Source of the DNA: Armatimonadota bacterium
GTDB taxonomy: Bacteria > Armatimonadota > Fimbriimonadia > Fimbriimonadales > Fimbriimonadaceae
Reading direction: 5' to 3'
Assembly (NCBI GenBank): GCA_018268315.1
Contig: JAFDWU010000001.1
Span: forward strand, 411,280-475,279
DNA: 64,000 nt
Positions 24,435 through 32,809 of the stretch are shown here, one piece after another (the first letter of the stretch is position 1; every line of letters begins with the position of its first letter). The notes under the pieces are model-generated. The model was not told the DNA's origin, searched no databases, and saw only the letters and a list, made by a program, of their open reading frames with translations. A program made the position numbers and the translations under genes.

Positions 24435-26561
24435 CTATCCCGATTGTCGGTAGAAGTGCGGAATGTGATCAGACGAACCTTCAATCTTGTTGAACACTAC
24501 ACCAAGAACGCGAGCGCGCGCCTGTCGCAGCAGGTCCATCGCATAGCGAATTGCGGCCTTCTTCGTTGACCCCACATTAATGACCACCAGCACGCCATCA
24601 ACAACCTGAGCGAGCGCCTGCGGGTCTGCCGGCGTCACGAATGACGCAGAATCGAAAATAACGAGGTCGTAGCGGTTACGGATGAAGTCGTGGAACTCCT
24701 TCATCTGCTCGGAGCTCAAAGCTTCAACCGGGGCTTCAACCGCCCTTCCTGCCGTCATGAGGTGCATGTTCTCGGAATCGCTTGGCCGTACGCACTCTAA
24801 GATCTTGTCCTGGAACTGCTTGTGCCAAGCATCGTCCAAAGTCTCCGGCATCGCCACTTGCAGGATGTCGGAAAGGCCTGGAGCTTCCTCAAGACCGAGC
24901 TTCGTATGAAGCGAAGACTGACGCAGATTGCCATCCACAAGAATGACCTTCTTGCCGTCGATAGCCATTGCAACCGCAAGGTTATAGGCAAGATCAGTCT
25001 TGCCCTCGCGGCGTCCGGCGGACGTGACCATCACCGTCTTCACGGATTGATCCTTCATTGCCGTTAGCAAGTTAGAGCGCAGCACGCGGAAGCTTTCAAA
25101 TCGGGCTGTGGTCGGGTCAACCTTCGCAAGCGCCTTTCCGTTTCCGGCAGTTGCCCGCAAGGCCGGGATGTGGCCAAGCGGCAGCGCACCGGCGATCTCG
25201 TAGGCTTCGTCGGCAGTTCGCACCTTGTCCTCTTTTCGCTCACGCCATCGAACGAGCGGGATCGAGCCGATAAGGCCAATAATCAATCCGCCAAGCGCAT
25301 ACAGGTACCAGTTCGGCTTAACCTGAATCGCTTGGGTGGCCGGAGTAACAACCGTTACCTGGTTGCGAACGCCGTTGCCGCGGATGATGAACTCTTCACG
25401 GGCCTTAAGGCGCTGCTGAAGGGTGGTCGTTTCGTCACTCAGCGTCCTGACAAGCTCAAGGTGCGCTCCCTGCGAACCGGTGAACGTCACAAGGTCCTTT
25501 TGGGTAGCGTCAAATTCCTGGCTCCGGGCGGCATAGGCCGCGTTCGATGCCGCCTGGCTTGCCCTTGCTCGAATGAGGTCAGCGTCAAGCGTAACCCAAG
25601 TCTGGTTAAGGTGCTTGCTGTGGGTGAGCTGCCCATCAGTTGGGAGGCTCGCCATCTCATGCTTTGCTGCAGCAATTCGAGAGTCAATCTCCTTAACCTG
25701 ATCGGCTTCCTCTGTGTAGCGGGTAAGGAGCGCCTCGCGCTCCGAGTTGAGGTCCGCCAACTGCCCCTGAAGCTTTGCTCGCATCTCGACGTTGGTTGAC
25801 CGAACATCCTCATCGAGGTACTTCGGCACGTTCTTAAGCTGCGCTTCAAGCGAAGCTACGTCTTCATCGGTCGCCTTCTTTGCCGCCTCCGCATCCCTCA
25901 TCGATTGCAATGCCCGCGTTACGCGACCAGCTCGATCAAAGGCATCCGACTCGGCGCCGGTGACTCGATTCTCCTCACGATACTTCTGAAGCTTCTTGCC
26001 GAGGTCCTGGACCACCAACCTCTGCTTTTCAATGAGGTTATCAAGGAACTGAACGGCATTTTCGCTCTGCTTCTTGACCAAGTCGTTCAAATAGGTTCGA
26101 TAGGTGTTCGCAACCTGGCCGGCAACCTGCTGGGCAGCGTTCTGGCTCTTGGAGTCGATGGCAATTTCAAGAACCGAGGTCGGGCCGACTTCACGCACAA
26201 CGATCTGCGGGTCGGTTTTGAGAGTCGCCTGATCCTGCTGCAGAGTTACGCCGACATCGTTGCAAGCGCGGCTCAGCATGTCGATACCCTGCAGTACTTC
26301 AATTTGGGTGGGAACGTCGGGAATGGGCGACGGCGACGCGATAATCTGCATCGGATCTGGTTCCGCACTGCCCTGGAATGCGGGAGTCTTACCCGCAACA
26401 AACAGCCTTGTAAATGACCGATATTCCGGCGCGGTTAACGCAGCCAGGCCAAGCCCCATACCGAGGGTGATCAGCGTAAGGCCAACAACCCACCAGATCT
26501 GTCGGCGCATGACAATGCCGAGTTCTTTAAGCGAAACGTCCGTTTGACTTCGCGAGGACAT
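24435..26561 (-). CDS. Wzz/BY-kinase-like exopolysaccharide chain-length and ATPase protein
   Basis: A 708-residue protein with a Wzz domain flanked by two transmembrane helices (about 20-45 and 415-435), a long periplasmic coiled-coil region, and a C-terminal cytoplasmic P-loop domain. Walker A is AGRREGKT, Walker A' is VILVDGNLRQ, Walker B is LVIFDSASF. In BY-kinases Walker A' is usually DxDxR; here the second Asp is Asn. The C-terminus has a single Tyr (HFYRQSG) and no Tyr cluster, so autokinase activity is doubtful. It probably controls chain length or assembly with the polymerase. ATG 26561 is preferred, with GGAAGGG upstream. First gene of the minus-strand operon. Confidence 0.87.
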   Translation of the reverse strand: MSSRSQTDVSLKELGIVMRRQIWWVVGLTLITLGMGLGLAALTAPEYRSFTRLFVAGKTPAFQGSAEPDPMQIIASPSPIPDVPTQIEVLQGIDMLSRACNDVGVTLQQDQATLKTDPQIVVREVGPTSVLEIAIDSKSQNAAQQVAGQVANTYRTYLNDLVKKQSENAVQFLDNLIEKQRLVVQDLGKKLQKYREENRVTGAESDAFDRAGRVTRALQSMRDAEAAKKATDEDVASLEAQLKNVPKYLDEDVRSTNVEMRAKLQGQLADLNSEREALLTRYTEEADQVKEIDSRIAAAKHEMASLPTDGQLTHSKHLNQTWVTLDADLIRARASQAASNAAYAARSQEFDATQKDLVTFTGSQGAHLELVRTLSDETTTLQQRLKAREEFIIRGNGVRNQVTVVTPATQAIQVKPNWYLYALGGLIIGLIGSIPLVRWRERKEDKVRTADEAYEIAGALPLGHIPALRATAGNGKALAKVDPTTARFESFRVLRSNLLTAMKDQSVKTVMVTSAGRREGKTDLAYNLAVAMAIDGKKVILVDGNLRQSSLHTKLGLEEAPGLSDILQVAMPETLDDAWHKQFQDKILECVRPSDSENMHLMTAGRAVEAPVEALSSEQMKEFHDFIRNRYDLVIFDSASFVTPADPQALAQVVDGVLVVINVGSTKKAAIRYAMDLLRQARARVLGVVFNKIEGSSDHIPHFYRQSG

Positions 26562-26800
26562 ATATGAATTCCCTTCCAGACGCGAAGGGCTTTGATAGAC
26601 TTCTTCAACCACAGGCTTTCTATTCCGACGATTGGAAGTCTACCAAGGCACCTTCAGCTAATAGACATTGTCGGAAAATCTATTCGCATGCTTTTACCAA
26701 ATTGCGGGTTTTTCTAGGATTCCTTGAGCCTGGCGCATTTCTTGATGACATTCCCACGGAACCCGGCATATTGAAAATTCGTTATGCTAAGGGTAGCGAC

Positions 26801-26808
26801 GGTACACT
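26801..26808 (+). promoter_or_regulatory. GGTACACT element before the exosortase gene
   Basis: GGTACACT lies 13 bases before the ATG, with no Shine-Dalgarno between. If it is the -10 region the leader would be only about 6 bases. The rest of the divergent region 26562-26800 shows no gene. Confidence 0.45.
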
Positions 26809-26821
26809 GCATTAAATTCAA

Positions 26822-27721
26822 ATGAGTCTAGACGCCATCTCAACCGGAGCAGGGCAAGTTAAGCCTGCAGAGTCGGAAAACTCCCACGAGTGGAAAAGGA
26901 TTCTTACATCCGAACCCGCCATGCTCGCGGGAATCGCCCTCCTTGGCATCCTCCTCGCCTTCGGGCCGTTCATCAAGCGAATGATGGACTTCTGGTTCGA
27001 AAAGGACTCCTATTACAGTCATGGCCCCCTCATTCCTCTTATCAGCGCATACGTTGCCTACTGCAACCGAGACAAGCTACGCACGATTCCCTTCAAGCCG
27101 CAGTATTGGGCGCTTGCTCCACTCGGCGTTCTGATGTACTTGGTCTGGGCGGCAAACGTAACCTACCAAGACGCCGGCCTTTCCTTCCTATTCATCGCCG
27201 TACTGATGAACACCACCCTCATCATCGGCGGCTGGCGCTGGCTCAAGGGTCTATTTCTGCCAATTTCGTACCTGATCTTCGCGATGCCCACCTGGGGCAC
27301 GGTTATCGATACCTACACCAACCCGCTTCAGTCCCTCTCAAGCAAGGTGGCGTTCACCATCCTGAACGTGCTGGGCCTTCGCCCCACGATGATCGATACC
27401 ACGAACATCGCGCTGAACAACTTTAACTTCACCGTCGGCGTCCCCTGTAGCGGCCTGAAGCTGGTGCTGTCAGTCACCGCGTTCATGATCTTCTTCGCCC
27501 TCATCGCGAGGCTGCGGTGGTTCTATAACGTTCTCCTGTTCATCACCATCCTCCCGCTCTGCCTTTTCATCAACGGCCTGCGAATCGCCATGATCGGGAT
27601 CGTCGGCAACGCCTTCGGCCAGGCCACGGGCATGGCGTTCCACGATTACAGCGGCTACATCGCCCTTATCGTCTGCTTCCTCATTCTCAGCAAACTCACC
27701 CGAGCAATGGGGTGGAAATAA
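26822..27721 (+). CDS. Exosortase (PEP-CTERM sorting transpeptidase)
   Basis: A 299-residue polytopic membrane protein with the exosortase catalytic triad in the right order: Cys 209 in GVPCSGLK, Arg 254 in NGLRIAM, His 274 in AFHDYSGY. Exosortase cleaves the C-terminal PEP-CTERM tail and attaches the protein to a surface or extracellular glycan. It is followed after 3 bases by an EpsI-family gene, a common pairing in exopolysaccharide-type exosortase loci. A PEP-CTERM substrate is encoded at 52615 in this window. The subfamily is not assigned. The ATG has no Shine-Dalgarno. Confidence 0.95.
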   Translation: MSLDAISTGAGQVKPAESENSHEWKRILTSEPAMLAGIALLGILLAFGPFIKRMMDFWFEKDSYYSHGPLIPLISAYVAYCNRDKLRTIPFKPQYWALAPLGVLMYLVWAANVTYQDAGLSFLFIAVLMNTTLIIGGWRWLKGLFLPISYLIFAMPTWGTVIDTYTNPLQSLSSKVAFTILNVLGLRPTMIDTTNIALNNFNFTVGVPCSGLKLVLSVTAFMIFFALIARLRWFYNVLLFITILPLCLFINGLRIAMIGIVGNAFGQATGMAFHDYSGYIALIVCFLILSKLTRAMGWK

Positions 27722-27724
27722 CCT

Positions 27725-28351
27725 ATGAAGCGTCTTCCTGTCATTCTCATTTGCTGCGTCATGCTCGTCGGCGCGTATGCAACGAACTTCCTTAAACGAG
27801 AATCCATCAGCCGATCCGAGGACTGGGTTGCCCAGCAGTGCCCCACTACCGTCGGCAAGTACCGCATGATGGATTCCTACAAGATGGACCAGCTGGTTTA
27901 TGACACGCTTGCCCCGTTCGGAATCGTTTGCCACCACTACACCGATGGCCGCAAGATATTTGATGTCGTCGTAATCGCAAGCGCCTCTCCGAAGTCCTTC
28001 CACGACCCTCGAATCTGCTTTAGCAGCCAGGGCCTTGAGCTAATGGAAGAGAAGAACATCGTCATCCATTCCAAAACCCACGGCGAAGTACCGATGACGC
28101 TCGTGAAGATCAAGGAAAATGGCTTGGACCTTTACTCGGCCTACACCTACAAAGGGCCAAGCGGCATGATCGCCACCCCGAAAGGCTTGATGAAGGACCT
28201 GTTCCTCACATCCCTAAAGAAGTTCCACACTCAGGAAGGCGTGTTCCTGCGCTTTATTGCCAAGTACCCGGCTCCAACGGAGAAGGAACTGAGCGAGTTC
28301 ATCACGGAATATCTGGACGCCGCTAGCGCGAGCAGCAACGGCTACCTTTAA
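27725..28351 (+). CDS. EpsI-family exosortase-associated protein
   Basis: A 208-residue protein with one N-terminal membrane anchor (VILICCVMLVGAYA) and a periplasmic domain matching EpsI (DUF3485). The signature segment SFHDPRICFSSQGLEL lies near residue 97. EpsI proteins occur fused to or next to exosortases in exopolysaccharide loci; their biochemical role is not established. It starts 3 bases after the exosortase stop. The stop codon overlaps the stop of the convergent epimerase gene by 4 bases. Confidence 0.88.
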   Translation: MKRLPVILICCVMLVGAYATNFLKRESISRSEDWVAQQCPTTVGKYRMMDSYKMDQLVYDTLAPFGIVCHHYTDGRKIFDVVVIASASPKSFHDPRICFSSQGLELMEEKNIVIHSKTHGEVPMTLVKIKENGLDLYSAYTYKGPSGMIATPKGLMKDLFLTSLKKFHTQEGVFLRFIAKYPAPTEKELSEFITEYLDAASASSNGYL

Positions 28352-29286
28352 GCCCGGAAGAACTCAACCGTTCGCGCGATGCCCTCTTCAAACGGGGTTT
28401 GCGCCTGGAACGCAATCAGCTCTTTAGCCCTTTCCACAAGCGCGCTGGAATGGCGGATGTCGCCTTCCCTAGCCGGACCGTGCTGGACTTCGCTCTTGGT
28501 TCCCGAAGCAGCCATCACCGCTTCGGCAAGCTGCTTTAGGCTCATCGTCTTGCCGGTGGCGACGTTAATCGGTACGCCGTCCCCACCTTCAGTTTCCATG
28601 GCGAGCAGATTCGCCTTAACCACATCGGCAACGTAGATAAAGTCGCGAGTCTGCTCCCCATCTCCAAGAATCTTCATCGGATCGCCCCTCAACGCCCAAT
28701 TGATAAACAGGCTGATGACGCCCGAATAAGGGCTTCCGGGGTCTTGTCTCGGACCGTAAACATTGAAATACCGCAGCGCGAATCCGCCAACTCCATAAAG
28801 CCGTTGGTAGGCGAAAAGGCACTGCTCACCGTAAAGCTTCTGAACGCCATAAGGTGAAAGCGGGTGGAGCGGCTTCTCCTCCTCGTGGGGCAGCACTTCA
28901 TTCTCGCCGTAAACCGCCGCCGAGGAACTAAAGACAACCCGCGCGCCGTTCAACCGGGCGGCCTCCAGCACGTTCACCACCCCCCGCGAGTTCACCTCGT
29001 GAGATTGCAACGGTTCTTTCACCGTCAGCGGCACGCTCACCACCGCGGCAAGATGGAAAATCCCCGCGCAGCCCTTCGCCAGGCCCAGAAGCGTGTCGAA
29101 ATCCAGCACGGAAGCCTGTGCGAACTCGATTCGATCCATCACTGGCTGCAGATTGTGCAAATGGCCGGTCGAGAGGTTATCGATAACCTTAACCTGCGCG
29201 CCCTGCGCTAGCAAGGCATCGACCAAGTGGCTGCCGATAAACCCAGCGCCACCGGTTACAAGAAAAGTCTTGCCCGCAAGCTCCAT
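28348..29286 (-). CDS. NAD-dependent nucleotide-sugar epimerase/dehydratase
   Basis: A 312-residue extended SDR. The N-terminal TGGAGFIGSH is the NAD-binding glycine motif. SSSAAVYG and the YGVQK (YxxxK) segment form the catalytic set, and RYFNVYGPRQDP is the substrate-loop signature. It resembles UDP-glucose/UDP-N-acetylglucosamine 4-epimerases of the WbpP type. The product would feed the exopolysaccharide. ATG 29286 overlaps the glmS stop as TGATG, so it is co-expressed with glmS, which supplies the amino sugar. Confidence 0.88.
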   Translation of the reverse strand: MELAGKTFLVTGGAGFIGSHLVDALLAQGAQVKVIDNLSTGHLHNLQPVMDRIEFAQASVLDFDTLLGLAKGCAGIFHLAAVVSVPLTVKEPLQSHEVNSRGVVNVLEAARLNGARVVFSSSAAVYGENEVLPHEEEKPLHPLSPYGVQKLYGEQCLFAYQRLYGVGGFALRYFNVYGPRQDPGSPYSGVISLFINWALRGDPMKILGDGEQTRDFIYVADVVKANLLAMETEGGDGVPINVATGKTMSLKQLAEAVMAASGTKSEVQHGPAREGDIRHSSALVERAKELIAFQAQTPFEEGIARTVEFFRA

Positions 29287-31115
29287 CACTCCACCGTGAC
29301 GGACTTGGCGAGGTTGCGAGGCTGATCAATCTCGTGCCCGTTCAGTCTGGCTACGTGGTAAGCAATGAGCTGGTAAGGAATCGCCGAAAGCAGCGCCGTC
29401 AGGAACGGGTGGCTGCAGGCAGGAATCTTCAGAGTGCTCTCAGCGGCTTTCTCCATGATCGAATCATTCTCGGTTGTAATCGCGAGAATCGTTCCGCCTC
29501 GCGCCTGAACTTCCTTGAGATTGCTCATGGTCTTGTCCACGTGGTACGGGTCGGTGGCGCCAAAGATCGCGACTACGCCTTGCTGCACCAGCGCAAGCGG
29601 ACCGTGTTTCATCTCACCTGCCGGTTGCTCCTGAGTGGGAATGTAGGCAATTTCCTTAAACTTCAGCGCGCCTTCCATCGCCACATAAGCATCCGCGCCG
29701 CGCCCAAGGAAGAAGCAAAGGTTCGTGTCCTTGATTCGGCGGCAAAGCTGCTCAATCTGCGGCTCCAGCAAGAGGCACTTCTCGGCAAGTTCCGGCATCC
29801 GTACCAGGTCGTCCACCCATGACTTAACCCTTACACCTGCCGTTTCCTGAATCTGGGCGATGTACAGCGCCAGCAGCGTCAGCACCGTCACCTGAGCGGT
29901 GTACGCCTTGGTGCTTGCCACGCTGATTTCCGGCCCCGCCTGAGTAAATATCGTGCGATCGCATTCGCGGGCAATCGAAGAACCCACCACGTTCACGATG
30001 CCAAGCGTTCTAATCCGTCGTTCCTTGCAAAGCCGTAGCGCAGCCAAGGTATCTGCCGTCTCACCGGATTGCGAGACGAAGATGGCAAGCGATTTCGGCG
30101 AGAGAATCGGATCGCCGTATCGAAATTCGCTTGAAAAGTAAACATCAGTCGGCAGACGGAGCAGCTTTTCGAACAAGTATTTGCCCATCAGCCCCGCGTG
30201 ATACGCGGTGCCGCAGGCGATGATGTTTACGCGGTCGATATCCGACCAAACGTGCTCGCTGAAAACGTGCTCCAACCGCACATGGCCCTGCTCGTCGATA
30301 CGGCCGGCAATCGCTTGGCGGATGACTTGCGGCTGCTCATGGATCTCTTTGAGCATGAAGTGCTCGTAACCGCCACGCTCCGCGGCGGCGATATCCCACT
30401 CGATGTGCTGCTCCACCACCGGAACGTCGCGCCCGTCGCCATCAACAATGCGCACCCGCTCCGGAGTCAAGACGACGATGTCGTTCTCTTCCACAATCAC
30501 CACGCGACGGGTGTAAGGCAATAGCGCCGGAATGTCGGAAGCCAGCAGGTTCTCATGCTCGCCGAGGCCGACAACCAGCGGGCTCGCGTTGCGAACAGCG
30601 ACAATCTTGTCTTCCTCTCGCTTGCTGACCACGACCATGGCAAAAGCGCCGCGCAGACGCTTTACGCCAAGCCGAACCGCTTCTTCCAGCGGAACGCCTT
30701 TGTCGTACTCCTCGCCAATCACGTGCGCTGCAATTTCAGTGTCGGTTTGCGAATGGAACGTGTGGCCGCGGGACATGAGCTCATCTCGCAGGTCCAGATA
30801 ATTCTCGATGATGCCGTTGTGGATAATCGCCACGTTTTCAAAGGCATCGTAGTGCGGGTGCGCGTTGATGTCGGTCGGCGCGCCATGAGTAGCCCAGCGC
30901 GAGTGGGCAATCGCCTGATGAGCATCCGTCGGGACTTCGCCAAGCATCTTGCCAAGCTCACTCAGCTTGCCCGCGCGCTTGATCACCGCGATGTTTCCGT
31001 TGTCTCGGTAGGCGATGCCAGCGCTGTCATAACCTCGGTATTCCAGTCTCTTTAGCTGATCGTAAACTACTTCAACTGCGTTTCGAGGTCCGACATAGCC
31101 AGCAATTCCACACAT
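29286..31115 (-). CDS. glmS: Glutamine-fructose-6-phosphate aminotransferase
   Basis: A 609-residue protein of standard GlmS length. The N-terminal glutaminase domain begins MCGIAGYVG with Cys 2 as nucleophile. Two SIS sugar-isomerase domains follow (SQSGETADTLAALR and GRGADAYVAMEGALKFKE), and the C-terminus ends in PRNLAKSVTVE, the conserved synthase tail. It makes glucosamine-6-phosphate for peptidoglycan, LPS and amino-sugar polymers. Only 75 bases separate it from the divergent ubiA-like gene, and no glmS ribozyme is recognisable there. Confidence 0.96.
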   Translation of the reverse strand: MCGIAGYVGPRNAVEVVYDQLKRLEYRGYDSAGIAYRDNGNIAVIKRAGKLSELGKMLGEVPTDAHQAIAHSRWATHGAPTDINAHPHYDAFENVAIIHNGIIENYLDLRDELMSRGHTFHSQTDTEIAAHVIGEEYDKGVPLEEAVRLGVKRLRGAFAMVVVSKREEDKIVAVRNASPLVVGLGEHENLLASDIPALLPYTRRVVIVEENDIVVLTPERVRIVDGDGRDVPVVEQHIEWDIAAAERGGYEHFMLKEIHEQPQVIRQAIAGRIDEQGHVRLEHVFSEHVWSDIDRVNIIACGTAYHAGLMGKYLFEKLLRLPTDVYFSSEFRYGDPILSPKSLAIFVSQSGETADTLAALRLCKERRIRTLGIVNVVGSSIARECDRTIFTQAGPEISVASTKAYTAQVTVLTLLALYIAQIQETAGVRVKSWVDDLVRMPELAEKCLLLEPQIEQLCRRIKDTNLCFFLGRGADAYVAMEGALKFKEIAYIPTQEQPAGEMKHGPLALVQQGVVAIFGATDPYHVDKTMSNLKEVQARGGTILAITTENDSIMEKAAESTLKIPACSHPFLTALLSAIPYQLIAYHVARLNGHEIDQPRNLAKSVTVE

Positions 31116-31190
31116 ATCAATTAGGATGGCACGAAATCAATTTCGTTTCTCTCACTTCATAACAACGCTCAGTTCGTCATAATTCCCACT

Positions 31191-32090
31191 GTGCTGGCTG
31201 CTTACATCAAGTTACTGCGCCCAAAGCAGTACTCGAAGAACCTGTTGGTGTTTGCCGCCCTCCTCTTCACCGGCAACTTCAGCAACATCGATCAGGTAAT
31301 CCGGGCGCTCATCGCCTTCCTGGCCATGTGCATGGCCAGCTCTGCCACCTATATCATCAACGATCTCATCGACCTTGAGCGAGATCGCGCCCACCCGGTT
31401 AAGAAGAATCGCCCGATCGCCTCCGGCAAAGTCAGCCCGAAGCTTGCGATCGCGATTGCCGCGCTCCTCTTCATCGGCGCAGTTGCGATTGGCGTTTATC
31501 TGAACAAGGCAAGCGCGGCATTGATCGCCTTCTACGCGATCATGCAGGCCGCTTACAACATCCGCCTTAAGCACATCGCCATCTCCGATGTCTTCGTCAT
31601 CTCCCTCGGCTTCATCCTACGCGCCACCCTTGGCGCGGCAGCGGTGGGAGTCGCCATCTCCGGTTGGCTATTGCTCTGCACCGGCGCCCTCGCCCTCATG
31701 CTCGGCTTCGGAAAGCGACGACATGAGTTCCTGCTCCAAGGAGATGAGCGGGGCTCAAGCCGCGAAGTATTGAAGCAGTACACGCTGGAGTTGCTGAATA
31801 ACCTCGTAGTCAGCACCGCCACCAGCGCAGCGCTTTGCTACGCAATCTACGTGATGGAAAGCACGAACGCGCGCAACCACCCCCTCCTCATCTTCACCGT
31901 CATCTTCGTGGCATACGGAGTCTGCCGATACCTCTATCTCATCTTTGGTAAGGGCGAAGGCGGCGAGCCAGAGACCTTGCTCGTGACCGACCCCCATATT
32001 TGGGGCACAATTCTCGGGTTCGTGATCATCGCGGTCATCGCGATCAAGTTCCCATATCACTTCCCTATGGTAGAACTCTCACCGAAATGA
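31191..32090 (+). CDS. UbiA-family prenyltransferase, decaprenyl-phosphate phosphoribosyltransferase-like
   Basis: A 299-residue membrane protein with about eight hydrophobic segments. The first aspartate motif NDLIDLERDRAHP is followed by VKKNRPIASG, a form specific to DPPR synthases (Rv3806c type) rather than quinone prenyltransferases. It would join phosphoribose to polyprenyl phosphate. The GTG start at 31191 has CATAAT 7 bases upstream and no Shine-Dalgarno. It overlaps the next gene as ATGA and heads the operon ubiA-dprE2-dprE1-like, which strongly supports the arabinose-donor pathway. Confidence 0.88.
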   Translation: MLAAYIKLLRPKQYSKNLLVFAALLFTGNFSNIDQVIRALIAFLAMCMASSATYIINDLIDLERDRAHPVKKNRPIASGKVSPKLAIAIAALLFIGAVAIGVYLNKASAALIAFYAIMQAAYNIRLKHIAISDVFVISLGFILRATLGAAAVGVAISGWLLLCTGALALMLGFGKRRHEFLLQGDERGSSREVLKQYTLELLNNLVVSTATSAALCYAIYVMESTNARNHPLLIFTVIFVAYGVCRYLYLIFGKGEGGEPETLLVTDPHIWGTILGFVIIAVIAIKFPYHFPMVELSPK

Positions 32091-32809
32091 GTTATTCGAC
32101 CGCCATCGTCGTCGGCGCCTCGTCCGGAATCGGGGAAAACCTGGTCTGTCAGCTTGCCGAGAGCGGATGCAAAGTCGCCGCGGTCGCCCGACGAAAGGAA
32201 CTGCTGGATGCACTCGTCGCCGAGTTCCCTGGCAAGGTGCTGGCATATCCGCACGACGTAACGAATTTCGATGAGGTCCCCAAGCTCTTTGCGAAGATCA
32301 CACAGGAGCTTGGCGGGCTCGATCTCATCATTTACGCCGCTGGCGTAATGCCCGCCGTCGCGGAAACTGAATTCAACTTTGAGAAGGACCGCGAGATGGT
32401 GGATGTGAACGTCCTTGGCGCGATCGCATGGCTTAACCAAGCGGCAACCCGCTTCGAGAACACCCAGTCGGGAACCATCGTCGGCATCGGCAGCGTTGCC
32501 GGAGACAGAGGTCGTCAGGGTCAGCCGGTTTACAACACCACCAAGGCAGCATTGGCAACCTACATGGAGGCGCTTAGAAATCGACTGGCCAAGAAGGGAG
32601 TGAAGGTGGTGACCATCAAGCCGGGTCCAACCGAAACCCCGATGACCGCCAACCTGAAAGGCAAGATGATGAAAGCCGATACCGCCGCCAAGCTGATTCT
32701 TGAGAAATCCAACAAGACGGGCGAACACTATTTGAAGCCGGTTCACTGGCTCATCTTCCTCATCATTCGCAACATCCCTAGCCCGGTCTTCCGCAAACTC
32801 AAAGTATGA
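32087..32809 (+). CDS. Short-chain dehydrogenase, DprE2-like
   Basis: A 240-residue classical SDR with GASSGIG (NAD(P) binding), a catalytic Ser in IGSVAGDRG, and YNTTK (YxxxK). The C-terminal hydrophobic segment LIFLIIRNIPSPVFRKL suggests membrane association, as expected for a prenyl-linked substrate. In the actinobacterial pathway DprE2 reduces the 2-keto intermediate made by DprE1 to polyprenyl-phospho-arabinose. Assignment rests mainly on the neighbours; overlaps of 4 bases (ATGA) couple it to both. Confidence 0.85.
   Translation: MSYSTAIVVGASSGIGENLVCQLAESGCKVAAVARRKELLDALVAEFPGKVLAYPHDVTNFDEVPKLFAKITQELGGLDLIIYAAGVMPAVAETEFNFEKDREMVDVNVLGAIAWLNQAATRFENTQSGTIVGIGSVAGDRGRQGQPVYNTTKAALATYMEALRNRLAKKGVKVVTIKPGPTETPMTANLKGKMMKADTAAKLILEKSNKTGEHYLKPVHWLIFLIIRNIPSPVFRKLKV

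Noticed and set aside
31116-31190. Possible glmS ribozyme upstream of glmS
   Set aside because: Only 75 bases separate glmS from the divergent gene and no ribozyme core was recognisable.
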